A DNA stretch of 64,000 bases from JANMDS01 sp031430575 (GCA_031430575.1 JANPBT010000017.1:124001-188000); one strand, 5' to 3'. Counted from the first letter of the stretch, positions 43,232 to 52,030 are shown. Made by a program: numbers and translations. The notes: generated by a model from the sequence alone, not told the origin.

Positions 43232-43561
43232 ATGAAGCACTTAATCACCGCTCTAACACTTGCATTCTGCGCCCTCACCGCGCACAACACCGCAAATGCA
43301 CAAACCACACCCACGCCTGCTGTTGACACCAAAGCCAAAGAAATGGTGGACGCCGAAGTGAAAAAAGTAGACAAAGACACAGGCAAAGTCACGCTCAAAC
43401 ATGCCGAAATTAAATCACTCGATATGCCCGCGATGACGATGGTGTTTCGCGTAAGAGACGCTGCGCTGTGGGAAAAATTAACTGAAGGCGCGAAGGTGAA
43501 AGTCTCCATCGAGAAAGCGCTGATGGGCTACAACGTGACGCAGGTGGAAGCGATCAAATAG
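43232..43561 (+). CDS. cusF: CusF-like periplasmic copper-binding protein
   Basis: The 109-residue protein has a signal peptide ending NANAQ and a CusF_Ec domain: EVKKVDKDTGKVTLKHAEI, SLDMPAMTMVFRV and a W in ALWEKL. His (KHAE), the two Met of DMPAMTM and the Trp match the H-W-M-M copper site of CusF, which hands Cu(I) to an efflux pump. It supports a copper role for the cluster. Confidence 0.9.
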   Translation: MKHLITALTLAFCALTAHNTANAQTTPTPAVDTKAKEMVDAEVKKVDKDTGKVTLKHAEIKSLDMPAMTMVFRVRDAALWEKLTEGAKVKVSIEKALMGYNVTQVEAIK

Positions 43562-43565
43562 TGAA

Positions 43566-43638
43566 ATACCTGCGGCGCAGAATTGAGCTATTTTCATGTG
43601 TATTTCTTGAAAATCAGTCGAAATTGCGCCGCAGGTAT
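43566..43638. repeat. Inverted pair of dispersed elements after cusF
   Basis: An exact copy (core 43570-43580) and a one-base variant (43624-43634) in opposite orientation give 14-bp pairing arms 43566-43579 and 43625-43638, starting 4 bases after the cusF stop. Confidence 0.82.
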
Positions 43639-43707
43639 CGTCCAAATCTGCGGCGAAATGAAGGGAAATAACTAGTCGTCGAACCGACGCATACTGATTA
43701 AGAAAAT

Positions 43708-44088
43708 ATGAGCTTACCGATGCACTGGCGAAGATGGGTAGCAAGCAGCACGATTGCCGGGCTTTTGCTCGTTTCATTCGCGAATATTTGTGCTGTCCAT
43801 TGTTTGCTTTCAAGCGCGGCAGGAGCGCAAGCGCGTGCGGCGGTGACTACGCAAGTTGCCGCAAACCTTTCTGTTCCTTTGAGCGCACAGAGCAACGAGG
43901 AGCCTTGCCCGCTGCTTTCAATGTGCGCGGCGGCAACGATGGTTGCGGTCCTCCTGCAGCCAACACCAGAGCACTTGGCTACTCTCGCATCGCACCCCCC
44001 TCTTTTAGTGACTAACTTCACTTCAGCGCAGTCCCCGCCGCCTCTACCGCCTCCAATCTTTGAATTACGCGACACTTTTTTTGCGTAG
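43708..44088 (+). CDS. Hypothetical exported protein of the metal cluster
   Basis: A 126-residue protein with a hydrophobic N-terminal segment (about 12-32) with Cys in NICAVHCLLSS, a second hydrophobic stretch with PCPLLSMCAAATM, and a Pro-rich tail PPPLPPPIFELRD. The Cys pairs recall DUF2946-type small proteins near copper genes, but the match is weak. Position between cusF and the next outer-membrane gene suggests a role in metal handling. No strong ribosome site is seen. Confidence 0.5.
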   Translation: MSLPMHWRRWVASSTIAGLLLVSFANICAVHCLLSSAAGAQARAAVTTQVAANLSVPLSAQSNEEPCPLLSMCAAATMVAVLLQPTPEHLATLASHPPLLVTNFTSAQSPPPLPPPIFELRDTFFA

Positions 44089-44128
44089 CGTAGCTGCGTA
44101 ATATTTACTACGTGTTTGGAGATTAAAT

Positions 44129-44779
44129 ATGAATCATATTCAACTTGTACGTGCAGCGTTGCTTTGCGCCGCGTGCTTTTTCCCAGTCGTGCATGCGGGC
44201 CCCATGGGCTTTTCAGAAAGCACAATGTCGATGGGCGATTTTGGGCCGAATTGGCGCGAGCTATTTGTCAACTATGCGATCACTTCCCGTGATGCGGTGG
44301 GTGCGGAAACGCTCCTCATGCGATCAGATGATCGCCGCCTCAAGCGTGAAATGGCTGGGGTGACTTACACCCGGTTGGTGAGCCGATGGAATGCGCCAGA
44401 GTCGCAAGCCAATATCTGGTTTGTGGGCGGCGTGGGTGCTGTGCGCGGCAATGATTTCGGTGGTGCCCGCACGATGTGGACGCCCGGCATTCAGCTCGAT
44501 TACGAAACCACGCGGGTCTACGTGTCCGCACTCGGACGGCTCTATCGTGCGCCGGGGCTCAATCACGACTACGGCTCGGTGCGCGCTGGGGTTTCGCTTT
44601 GGGAAGCAGAGTACGACGAAATTCAGCCGTGGTTCATTGTGGAAGCGCGGCGTATGCGTAACCTCTCTGACAAGCCTGAAATCACGCCCATGCTTCGGTT
44701 GATTAGTAAAAATTATTTTATTGAGCTCGGTGTAAACACCGCGCGTCAAGCACGATTCAATTTTATGTATGTGTTTTGA
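44129..44779 (+). CDS. Putative outer-membrane protein of the metal cluster
   Basis: A 216-residue protein with a signal peptide ending VHAG at about residue 24. The mature part has alternating hydrophobic and polar residues (about ten beta strands, such as GIQLDYETTRVYVSALG and NYFIELGVNT) and ends in an aromatic residue (NFMYVF), features of a small outer-membrane barrel. Function unknown. It precedes the HMA-domain gene by 36 bases and is probably co-expressed with it. Confidence 0.65.
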   Translation: MNHIQLVRAALLCAACFFPVVHAGPMGFSESTMSMGDFGPNWRELFVNYAITSRDAVGAETLLMRSDDRRLKREMAGVTYTRLVSRWNAPESQANIWFVGGVGAVRGNDFGGARTMWTPGIQLDYETTRVYVSALGRLYRAPGLNHDYGSVRAGVSLWEAEYDEIQPWFIVEARRMRNLSDKPEITPMLRLISKNYFIELGVNTARQARFNFMYVF

Positions 44780-44815
44780 AATCTTTTCAAACCATTCTTT
44801 TTATGGAGTTACATC

Positions 44816-45160
44816 ATGAATAAGCATTCAGTTTTTCGTTTTGGACGTATCGTCGCATTGTCGTTTATGCTCTTAGCCTCAGCCGTTAAAGCCACTACAC
44901 TTGTGGCTACCGTAAATGGCATGGTCTGCGCCTTTTGTGCCCAAGGCATTGAGAAGAAATTGCGCGCTCTTAACTCAACTCAAGATGTGTATGTCAACCT
45001 TGGTCAAAAAGTGGTTGCAGCGCAGATTAAAGAAGGCCGGAGTATGGACGAAGCGGCTTTTCGCGCTCTCATAGTAGATGCAGGCTACGATGTGGCCGCG
45101 CTGCAAACGGTAGAAAAAACCGCTGCGCAAGTTAAAGCCGAAATGAAGGCCAAAAAATGA
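44816..45160 (+). CDS. Exported heavy-metal-associated (HMA) domain protein, MerP-like
   Basis: A 114-residue protein with a signal segment to about residue 26 and one HMA domain with the metal site G-M-V-C-A-F-C. MerP and CopZ-type chaperones use this Cys pair to carry Hg(II) or Cu(I). A downstream MerT-like gene overlaps its stop codon (ATGA), giving a merP-merT-like pair, but there is no merA, merR or other mercury gene, so copper is also possible. A degenerate element (TTGCAGCGCAGATT, 45015-45028) is in the gene. Confidence 0.8.
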   Translation: MNKHSVFRFGRIVALSFMLLASAVKATTLVATVNGMVCAFCAQGIEKKLRALNSTQDVYVNLGQKVVAAQIKEGRSMDEAAFRALIVDAGYDVAALQTVEKTAAQVKAEMKAKK

Positions 45161-45546
45161 CTGCTAATACCTCCCCTACGCAAACCGCCGACCGAGCAAG
45201 CTGGCTCTCTCTCGTCTCCAGCTCGGCCACACTTGTTTGCTGCACGCTACCCGCGCTTCTGGTCGCAATGGGTGCGGGTGCGACGATGGTTGCGCTCACC
45301 AGCGCCATACCGCAGCTCATATGGCTTTCGGAGCACAAAGTCAGTGTGTTCCTTTTTGCTGCCGGGATGCTTGCTGTTTCTGGTGCACTCCAGTGGCGCG
45401 CACGCCGTGCGCCGTGCCCGGCCGATCCTGCGCTTGCTGCCGCGTGCGCCCGCGCCCGGCGCAATTCGCGCCGGATTTATGCGTTCTCGGTTAGTCTTTT
45501 TGGGCTTGGGGCATTGTTTGCATTCGTGCTGCCTGCAATGATGTAA
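45157..45546 (+). CDS. MerT-like membrane metal transporter
   Basis: A 129-residue protein with three membrane segments. The first helix contains the Cys pair LVCCTLPALLVAMGAG, as in MerT and related mercuric/metal importers. The third helix lies at the C-terminus. It presumably accepts metal from the HMA-domain protein encoded just upstream, though direction and metal are not provable. The loop rich in Arg and Ala with C-P-A and A-A-C (about 85-105) holds two more cysteines, as MerT has. Confidence 0.7.
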   Translation: MTANTSPTQTADRASWLSLVSSSATLVCCTLPALLVAMGAGATMVALTSAIPQLIWLSEHKVSVFLFAAGMLAVSGALQWRARRAPCPADPALAAACARARRNSRRIYAFSVSLFGLGALFAFVLPAMM

Positions 45547-45565
45547 TGCACGCAATGGCGACTCA

Positions 45566-45634
45566 ATAGCTGCGGCGCAGAATCGGGATTTGTGAGAGGT
45601 AACGTCTGAAAATGCGCATCTGCGCCGCAGGTAA
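45566..45634. repeat. Inverted pair of dispersed elements between convergent genes
   Basis: Cores 45570-45580 and 45620-45630 pair over 12 bp (45570-45581 with 45619-45630), between the MerT-like stop and the Bug-receptor stop. It is placed as a shared terminator would be. Confidence 0.82.
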
Positions 45635-45641
45635 TCCGAAG

Positions 45642-46595
45642 CTACTCCGCCTTAATTCCAGCTTTTTTAACCACTGCGCCCCAGCGTTTCATCTCGCTGT
45701 CAATAAAAACCGCAAAAGGCTCTGGGCCAAGCGGGCGCGGATCTACCGCAAGTTCGCGCATGCGATCTTGCAGCGTGGCATGATTGATTGCGGCGATAAT
45801 TTCACCGCGTAGTTTTTCAATAACCGCCGCTGGTGTGCCTTTGGGTGCGACGACGCCCCACCATTGCTCGACTATGAATTCGCTCACATTGGCTTCAGCA
45901 AAAGTAGACACATCTGCTAACGCACCGATGCGCTTTGGCGCGGCGACTGCGAGCGCGGCGGCCTTGCCAGATTTCAACGATGCATTGCCGCCCGCGAGCG
46001 TAACGAAATGCGCTTGCACATGACCGCCCGCGAGATCGATCAGCGCGGGGCCGGATCCTTTGTAGCTGGCGAGCGTGAATTTCGCACCGGTTTTTTCTTG
46101 CAACAATTCAGCGGCGAGGTGGCTCACGCTGCCGTTGCCGCTATGCGCAATCGCAATGCCGCCCGGCTGGGCTTTGGCTGTCGCTACGAAATCACTGATC
46201 GATTTTGCAGGTAGCGTGGCGCTCACCAACAGCAGTAGCGGCGAAGACCCAATCATAGCGATGGGTTGCAAATCGCGTTGCAAATCGTACGGCAATTTTG
46301 CGACAACAGAGGGCGCGATGGCGTGCGGCAATTCAATTATGCCGAGGGTGTAGCCATCGGGCGCGGCTTTGGCCATCGCGTCGGTGCCAATCGCTGCTGC
46401 TGCACCTGGGCGATTGTCTACCACTACTTGCTGGCCAAGCGTTTGGCTCAAGCGCTGCGCGAGCGTGCGACCGAGGGTATCGGTGCTGCCGCCGGTGGCC
46501 CACGGCACGATGAGCTTGATAGGCCTTTCTGGGTATTGGGCATAGGCACCTGGGCTCGCAAATAAAAGCACGGCTAAAGCAACAGATCGAATCAT
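45642..46595 (-). CDS. Bug-family tripartite tricarboxylate receptor
   Basis: A 317-residue periplasmic binding protein with signal peptide ending GAYAQ. It shows YPERPIKLIVPWATGGSTDT, VVDNRPGAAAAIGTDAMAKAAPDGYTL and VEQWWGVVAPKGTP, the Bug (TctC) signature. Such receptors bind carboxylates and aromatic acids and are abundant in Burkholderiales, often without a membrane partner nearby, as here. The start at 46595 has GAGGAG upstream. It follows the threonine-synthase-like gene by 11 bases on the minus strand and may be co-transcribed. Confidence 0.9.
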   Translation of the reverse strand: MIRSVALAVLLFASPGAYAQYPERPIKLIVPWATGGSTDTLGRTLAQRLSQTLGQQVVVDNRPGAAAAIGTDAMAKAAPDGYTLGIIELPHAIAPSVVAKLPYDLQRDLQPIAMIGSSPLLLLVSATLPAKSISDFVATAKAQPGGIAIAHSGNGSVSHLAAELLQEKTGAKFTLASYKGSGPALIDLAGGHVQAHFVTLAGGNASLKSGKAAALAVAAPKRIGALADVSTFAEANVSEFIVEQWWGVVAPKGTPAAVIEKLRGEIIAAINHATLQDRMRELAVDPRPLGPEPFAVFIDSEMKRWGAVVKKAGIKAE

Positions 46596-46606
46596 GAAAA
46601 AACTCC

Positions 46607-47743
46607 TCAACGGGATGTAATGGAAAGCACGTCTCGACTGCCGTGCGACGTAAAAATGACGACGCTCGCACCATGCGTGGGCGCTCGGTGATCGGCGTAC
46701 GCTGCGTAGGCAGCAGCAGCGCAAAGCTCTACGCTCCAGCCGTGCTTCGCTAGCATTGCGCGCGCAGCCAGCGCGCGGGAATCTTCCACTACGATCGCGT
46801 GACCCCCGGTGCGCTGCAAGGCTGCGAGCGATTGATAAGTCACTGTCGCGCCGCTGGTAGAGAACTGCTGCGTAGTGCCTGCGAACTCTGAACGATAATC
46901 CGCGCCGGTTTGCACAGCACTCAAGCGCGCAAAAGGCTCGACCGCGATGAGCTTGGGCAACGATTTAATTTGCCCTGCTGATTGCAACGCTTGGAAGCCT
47001 AAATAGAGCCCTAGCAATAAATCTCCACGCGCGGTGGGCACGAAGAGTTGCCCGATTTCCTGCGCTCCGAGCTCTTGCACGAGCTCATAGGCGATGCGCT
47101 TGTAGGCTTCAATCGTAACGGGCGGACTGCCCACAGCGGGGCGTAAATAATTGGTGAGCGCGTAAAGCGATGGATCTTCGCAGACCCGCATGTTCACAAC
47201 ACCCCAGCGCGCAAGCGCATCGGTGGCGTCCGTAATCGTTGCGCCGTGCTCCAACATGAGAGCGCGGTAAATAGGCGGGCAGCTCGGCGTCACCACAATC
47301 TCACTGGCCAATCCTGCCGCTGCTGCATACGCCGCAGTGGCTAAGCCTGCGTTCCCGCTTGATGCAGCAATCACTTTGCGCTTGCCTAGCGCGAGCGCGT
47401 GCGTCACGCCGTAGGAGGCCATACGATCTTTATGTGAGCCAGTAGGGTTAGCTGACTCGAGTTTTGCGTAAAGCGGCGTGCGGTGTGAGTTTCGCAGCGT
47501 GCAAGCAAGGGCAACGCACGGCGTGTTGCCCTCACCAAGGCTCACCGGGTTTGAGTAAGGCTGTGAAATAGCAGAGCGATGATCGCCGTAGTCGCACACC
47601 ATCGTAGAGGGAAACCCTGTATGTGCGCAATCAGGACAACCTTGCGGCGCATCCTGGGCATCGAGCCGCGCATCACAACGCAAACAGCGCAAACCGTCCC
47701 ATCGCGGATTACGCAGCGTTTGTGCCGGAAGATGGTTAAACAT
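46607..47743 (-). CDS. Threonine synthase-like PLP enzyme
   Basis: The 378-residue fold-type II PLP enzyme has an N-terminal Zn-ribbon-like C-x-x-C pair (LRCLRC and CPDC), NPTGSHKDRMA with the PLP lysine, and AASSGNAGLATAAYAAAAGL. This arrangement occurs in threonine synthase-like and diaminopropionate-related proteins; the substrate is not certain. ATG 47743 is preferred; a TTG 30 bases upstream also fits. It is divergent from a LysR gene. Confidence 0.78.
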   Translation of the reverse strand: MFNHLPAQTLRNPRWDGLRCLRCDARLDAQDAPQGCPDCAHTGFPSTMVCDYGDHRSAISQPYSNPVSLGEGNTPCVALACTLRNSHRTPLYAKLESANPTGSHKDRMASYGVTHALALGKRKVIAASSGNAGLATAAYAAAAGLASEIVVTPSCPPIYRALMLEHGATITDATDALARWGVVNMRVCEDPSLYALTNYLRPAVGSPPVTIEAYKRIAYELVQELGAQEIGQLFVPTARGDLLLGLYLGFQALQSAGQIKSLPKLIAVEPFARLSAVQTGADYRSEFAGTTQQFSTSGATVTYQSLAALQRTGGHAIVVEDSRALAARAMLAKHGWSVELCAAAAYAAYADHRAPTHGASVVIFTSHGSRDVLSITSR

Positions 47744-47811
47744 ATTCGAAGGATAGCATCCCGCATGCGACAAATATCGTATTATTTGTGATAACTCTAT
47801 AAACTTTAGTT

Positions 47812-48714
47812 ATGCATTTAAGAGACGTTGAAATTTTTCGAGCGGTGATGCAATCGGGCGCGGCGTCGCGAGCGGCCGATCTGCTGGGTATCTCACAACC
47901 TGCCGTGAGCCAAGCAATTCGGCGGCTGGAGTTAGAAGCTGGGCTTGCTCTTTTTGTACGCGCCCGCGCGCGGCTGCAGCCAACGCCCGAAGCACGCGCA
48001 TTTCTGATCGAGGTTGAGCGTAGCTTCGTGGGCATCGACGCACTCCAGCATCGGCTGCTTTCACTGCGGCAATTCGGGCTTGATCGATTGAGTGTTGCCG
48101 CTTACCCCGCGCTCGGTTTGGGGCTCGTGCCGCGTGTATTGGCCACGATGCAAGCGGATCGGCCCGCGCTTCACGTTTCGTTGCAAGTGATGAGCTCAAA
48201 GGACGTACGCGAGCGGGTGCTCGCGGGTTTATGTGAAATCGGATTGATGGCTGACGAAGCCTCTACACTGGGGCTCAATCATTATTTACTGAGCGAAGTT
48301 GCAGGCGTGATCGCGCTCAAAAAGGGCAACCGCCTCGCGCGCGAGAAGCAAATCTCCGTCGCACAATTTTTAAGCCAACCCATCATCTCGCTTAACGCTG
48401 AAGATGCCTCGACTCGCCGCCTCATCGCAGCCTTAGGCAGCGAAGCCCATCGTTATGCTCCGCGCATCGAAACGCCCTATGGCGTAAGCGTGTGCGAATG
48501 TGTGGCGCAAGGGTTAGGTGTTGGCCTGATCAATCCGCTTGTAGGCGCGAGCTACGCCGAGCGCGGGATCGTGCTGCGCCCTTTTGCATTGCGCGTGCCG
48601 TTCCGCAGCATCCTAGCCACCACCGCCGCCCGCCCGCTTTCCACAACTGCCAAGCAATTTATCGCGATGTTGCGGCAGACGATTACGCAGGTGATTGGAC
48701 AGCAAAAACAGTGA
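47812..48714 (+). CDS. LysR-family regulator
   Basis: The 300-residue protein has an N-terminal HTH (VMQSGAASRAADLLGISQPAV then SQAIRRLELEAGL) and a LysR substrate-binding domain. Divergence across 68 bases from the threonine-synthase-like gene and Bug receptor suggests it controls them. It lacks any redox Cys pair. Its stop codon is followed within a base by a 20-bp perfect inverted pair of dispersed elements. Confidence 0.9.
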   Translation: MHLRDVEIFRAVMQSGAASRAADLLGISQPAVSQAIRRLELEAGLALFVRARARLQPTPEARAFLIEVERSFVGIDALQHRLLSLRQFGLDRLSVAAYPALGLGLVPRVLATMQADRPALHVSLQVMSSKDVRERVLAGLCEIGLMADEASTLGLNHYLLSEVAGVIALKKGNRLAREKQISVAQFLSQPIISLNAEDASTRRLIAALGSEAHRYAPRIETPYGVSVCECVAQGLGVGLINPLVGASYAERGIVLRPFALRVPFRSILATTAARPLSTTAKQFIAMLRQTITQVIGQQKQ

Positions 48715-48768
48715 ATACCTGCGGCGCAGATTTAGCGCGTGGATAGCCAAATCTGCGCCGCAGGTATT
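48714..48768. repeat. Inverted pair of dispersed elements, 20-bp perfect arms
   Basis: Arms 48714-48733 and 48749-48768 are perfect reverse complements with a 15-base loop. The pair fills almost all of the gap between the convergent LysR and FabH-like genes (stops at 48714 and 48773). It is the strongest hairpin formed by the element. Confidence 0.92.
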
Positions 48769-48772
48769 GTTT

Positions 48773-49918
48773 TCATTGCACCTTTGAAGAGACGTAAGCC
48801 GCTTGATCTACAACATACGCCGCCGCGATCCCTGCTGCGCTGCGACCGCGTGGGTCTTTCGTTGCGCGGATCTCGTTGACTAATTCCAATGCTGACTTCT
48901 CGCAAGGGGGAAGCTCGATGGAAGCGACATCTTTTGGCGTGACCCGATCGCCCCACTCTACATAGTGCGAGCAAAGCGTGAGCCCCGCGCCGAAGGCCGG
49001 CATGAGTAATTTTGAGTGCGGCTTGATCTTGCCTTCTTCGATGGCCTCAACGAGCGCGACGGGAACGGTCGCCGCGCTCATATTTCCATACTTTTGCACG
49101 GTCATGTGCACCTTGTCCATCGGCAAGCCAGCGTATTTCGCGACCGATTCAATAATGCGCGAATTCGCTTGGTGGGGCACGACAACGTCAATCTGCGCCG
49201 CAGGTATTTGGGCTTTTGCCAGCGTTTTGGCAGAGGCCTCACACATGCCTTGCACTGCTTTCTTGAAGATCTGCGGCCCATCAAACGTCCACAGCATATC
49301 GCCAAAAACAACATTATTATTTGCGTAGGTTGCGCCATAGCCCTGAACGCGCAAAATGCCGCGTGAATCGCCGTAGCACCCCAACGTTTCGGCTAAGAGC
49401 CCGGTGCGCTCCTGCGTTGCCTCAATAATAATTGCCGCGCAACCATCGCCAAAGAGCACGGCAACGCCGCGATTTTCCCAATCCATGTATCGGGAAATGA
49501 GCTCAACGCCAACCACTAGCGCCCGCTTCACCACGCCGGTGCGGATCATCGCGTTAGCCGTAGACCAGCCATAGAGAAAGCTGGTGCAGGCGGTATTGAC
49601 GTCCATCGCGGCGCAACTATCCGCGCCCAGCTTATATTGCAAAGCGGAAGCACTATTGGGCACCATCTCGTCGTTACTGCACGAGCCGTAAACAATTAAA
49701 TCGAGATCGCTCGCCTTGAGCCCCGCACACGCGAGCGCGCGCACAGCCGCCACGTGCGCCAGCTCCACAGCGTGAACGTGCGACACCCGCCGCTCTTTCA
49801 TGCCGGTGCGGCTAACGATCCACTCGTCGTTGGTCTCCATGAAAGTGGAAAGATCAGCGTTGGTCAAAATTGCCGGCGGCATACATTTGCCCCAGCCGAC
49901 TACGGCGGCGTACGTCAT
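48773..49918 (-). CDS. Beta-ketoacyl-ACP synthase III-like (FabH-type) enzyme
   Basis: The 381-residue thiolase-fold enzyme has the Cys-His-Asn triad: Cys111 in NTACTSF, His in VPHQANSRI and Asn in KYGNMSAA. It is about 60 residues longer than housekeeping FabH, with a C-terminal extension (from about residue 330) rich in charged residues, so it may act on a different starter, as OleA- or PQS-like enzymes do. One dispersed element is read as IPAAQID just before the PHQANSRI motif. AGGAG precedes ATG 49918. Confidence 0.85.
   Translation of the reverse strand: MTYAAVVGWGKCMPPAILTNADLSTFMETNDEWIVSRTGMKERRVSHVHAVELAHVAAVRALACAGLKASDLDLIVYGSCSNDEMVPNSASALQYKLGADSCAAMDVNTACTSFLYGWSTANAMIRTGVVKRALVVGVELISRYMDWENRGVAVLFGDGCAAIIIEATQERTGLLAETLGCYGDSRGILRVQGYGATYANNNVVFGDMLWTFDGPQIFKKAVQGMCEASAKTLAKAQIPAAQIDVVVPHQANSRIIESVAKYAGLPMDKVHMTVQKYGNMSAATVPVALVEAIEEGKIKPHSKLLMPAFGAGLTLCSHYVEWGDRVTPKDVASIELPPCEKSALELVNEIRATKDPRGRSAAGIAAAYVVDQAAYVSSKVQ
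49189..49207 (-). repeat. Dispersed element inside the FabH-like gene
   Basis: Exact core at 49193-49203, sense with the gene, read as IPAAQID, 3 residues before the conserved PHQANSRI. Confidence 0.85.
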
Positions 49919-49980
49919 CTCACTCCTTTGATCGCGCTTTTGCGCATTTTGTTTTCAGCACGCAGTTTACGCGTAGCGTA

Positions 49981-50013
49981 CTTGTCACAAAACCGTCACA
50001 AACCGTACATAAA
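49981..50013 (+). promoter_or_regulatory. Pho box upstream of pstS
   Basis: Three consecutive 11-bp units, CTTGTCACAAA, ACCGTCACAAA and CCGTACATAAA, match the 11-bp direct repeats of PhoB sites (consensus CTGTCATA-type halves). They end 38 bases before the pstS start. PhoB encoded downstream (54322-55002) is the expected activator under phosphate limitation. Confidence 0.8.
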
Positions 50014-50051
50014 CTCACAATCATTCGGATTTAATCTTATCGGAGTCAGCT

Positions 50052-51089
50052 TTGAAAAACCGTATTGCATCCCTCGCCCTACTTGCCAGCCTTGGCATCG
50101 GCCAAGCATTCGCTCAATCAACAAACATTACGGGCGCAGGCGCTACCTTCCCTTACCCACTTTACTCGAAATGGGCCGACGAGTACAAAAAATCAACCGG
50201 CGTGGCAATCAATTACCAATCGATTGGCTCGGGAGGCGGTATCCGCCAAATCAAGGCGAAAACAGTTGATTTCGGCGCATCGGACATGCCGCTCAAAATT
50301 GAAGAGCTCAACGCTGACGGATTGATTCAATTCCCCGCCATGATTGGCGGCGTTGTTGCCGCAGTGAATCTAGACGGTATTGTTTCCGGTCAGCTGAAAC
50401 TTTCTGGCGCAGTGCTCGCCGATATTTATTTGGCAAAAATCACGTCTTGGAACGATCCCGCGATTGTTGCTCTCAATCCGGGCGCGTCATTAAAGGCAGA
50501 TCCAATTACGGTTGTCCGCCGCGCGGACGGCTCTGGCACCACATTCCTGTTCACCGATTATCTTTCTAAGGTTTCTGCTGAATGGAAATCTAAGGTTGGC
50601 TCTGGAACTGCGATTAGCTGGCCTACGGGCGTCGGCGGCAAGGGCAACGAGGGCGTAGCCGCATACATTCAGCGCATCAAGGGCTCTATTGGTTACGTCG
50701 AATTTGCCTACGCGAAGCGAAACAAAATTTCTTTCACACAGCTTCAGAATGCCGATCAACAGTGGGTGAGCCCAGATGATCCAAACTTTGCCGCTGCCGC
50801 TGCGAATGCGAAGTGGGATGCCGCGCAAGGCTTCTATCAAGTATTAACAAATCAGCCCGGTAAAGCATCGTGGCCGATCACCGGCGCAAGCTTTATCTTG
50901 ACGCCCAAAGATCCGAAAGATAGCGCAAAGGCGCTTGAGGTGTTGAAGTTTTTTGCGTGGACAGCAAAAAATGGCGGCAAGATGGCCGAAGAGCTGGATT
51001 ACGTGCCAATCCCGCCGACTGTATCAGCCCAAATCGAAGCCTACTGGCGTGATGCAGTTAAAGTTAACGGGGCAGCGCTTTGGAAGTAA
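50052..51089 (+). CDS. pstS: Phosphate ABC transporter periplasmic binding protein
   Basis: A 345-residue phosphate receptor with a signal peptide ending AFAQ. It begins the mature part with TNITGAGATFPYPLYSKWADE, then YQSIGSGGGIRQIKAKTVDFGASD and RRADGSGTTFLFTDYLS, the phosphate-binding loops. The start codon is TTG 50052 with CGGAG upstream. A Pho box lies just before it. First gene of a seven-gene pst-pho operon. Confidence 0.95.
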   Translation: MKNRIASLALLASLGIGQAFAQSTNITGAGATFPYPLYSKWADEYKKSTGVAINYQSIGSGGGIRQIKAKTVDFGASDMPLKIEELNADGLIQFPAMIGGVVAAVNLDGIVSGQLKLSGAVLADIYLAKITSWNDPAIVALNPGASLKADPITVVRRADGSGTTFLFTDYLSKVSAEWKSKVGSGTAISWPTGVGGKGNEGVAAYIQRIKGSIGYVEFAYAKRNKISFTQLQNADQQWVSPDDPNFAAAAANAKWDAAQGFYQVLTNQPGKASWPITGASFILTPKDPKDSAKALEVLKFFAWTAKNGGKMAEELDYVPIPPTVSAQIEAYWRDAVKVNGAALWK

Positions 51090-52030
51090 GTGCACTTTCG
51101 GCAAAATTTGCGAGGGAAGATGCACTCTTTAATTTAAGCGCGAGAACGGCAGCGTTTGCTGTTCTCGCGCTTTTCCTTGGGGTGTTTTTCTTTCTGGTCG
51201 TCGGCGCGTGGCCGGCACTGCGCGAATTTGGATTTGGCTTTTTTACTGAATCAACGTGGGACCCAGTCAAAAATCAATATGGCGCACTCTCACCGATTAC
51301 GGGCACTTTGCTGACCTCCGCAATCGCGCTATTGATTGCAGTCCCTATTTCCTTTGGAATCGCGGTCTTCCTAACCGAGCTTTGCCCCGCATCTCTCAAA
51401 GGCAGCTTTGGTACGATGATCGAGTTGTTAGCGAGCATTCCGAGCATCATTTATGGTCTCTGGGGCCTACTCATCTTTGCCCCGCTCTATGCCGAACATG
51501 TGCAAGCCCACCTTGGAGGGTGGGCTAAATCCCTGGGACCGCTTGGGGTGTTATTTCAAGGTGCGCCCATTGGAATCGGAATATCAACTGCGGGCATTAT
51601 CCTGTCCTTTATGGTCATTCCGTTTATTGCCTCGGTCATGCGCGATGTCTTTGAAACTGTGCCGCCGATCCTTAAGGAATCGGCGTATGCGCTCGGGGCA
51701 ACCCGCTGGGAAGTGGTGCGCAATGTCGTTTTGCCTTACACCAAAGTGGGCGTATTTGGCGGCATCATGCTCGGCTTGGGGCGCGCACTCGGAGAAACCA
51801 TGGCAGTGACGTTTGTCATTGGAAACGCCTACAACATTTCACCTTCGCTTTTTGAAGCCGGGAATAGTATCGCGTCGTCAATTGCAAACGAATTTGCAGA
51901 AGCAGGAGAAGGTCTCCATGTCGCCTCTCTGACAGCCCTAGGTTTAATATTGTTTTTGATTACCACTTTTGTATTGATCGTCGCTCGGCTAATGCTTTCG
52001 CGCATGCAGAAGAAAACCGGGGGCATCTGA
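51080..52030 (+). CDS. pstC: Phosphate ABC transporter permease
   Basis: A 316-residue permease with six membrane segments and the binding-protein-dependent transport motif EAA (KESAYALGATRWEVVRNVVLP). It pairs with PstA. The TTG start overlaps the pstS stop by 10 bases; no better in-frame start exists nearby, so translational coupling is likely. Confidence 0.93.
   Translation: MEVSALSAKFAREDALFNLSARTAAFAVLALFLGVFFFLVVGAWPALREFGFGFFTESTWDPVKNQYGALSPITGTLLTSAIALLIAVPISFGIAVFLTELCPASLKGSFGTMIELLASIPSIIYGLWGLLIFAPLYAEHVQAHLGGWAKSLGPLGVLFQGAPIGIGISTAGIILSFMVIPFIASVMRDVFETVPPILKESAYALGATRWEVVRNVVLPYTKVGVFGGIMLGLGRALGETMAVTFVIGNAYNISPSLFEAGNSIASSIANEFAEAGEGLHVASLTALGLILFLITTFVLIVARLMLSRMQKKTGGI

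Noticed and set aside
45015..45028. TTGCAGCGCAGATT in the HMA-domain gene
   Set aside because: Two core mismatches; kept only as a degenerate copy and not counted among the 39.
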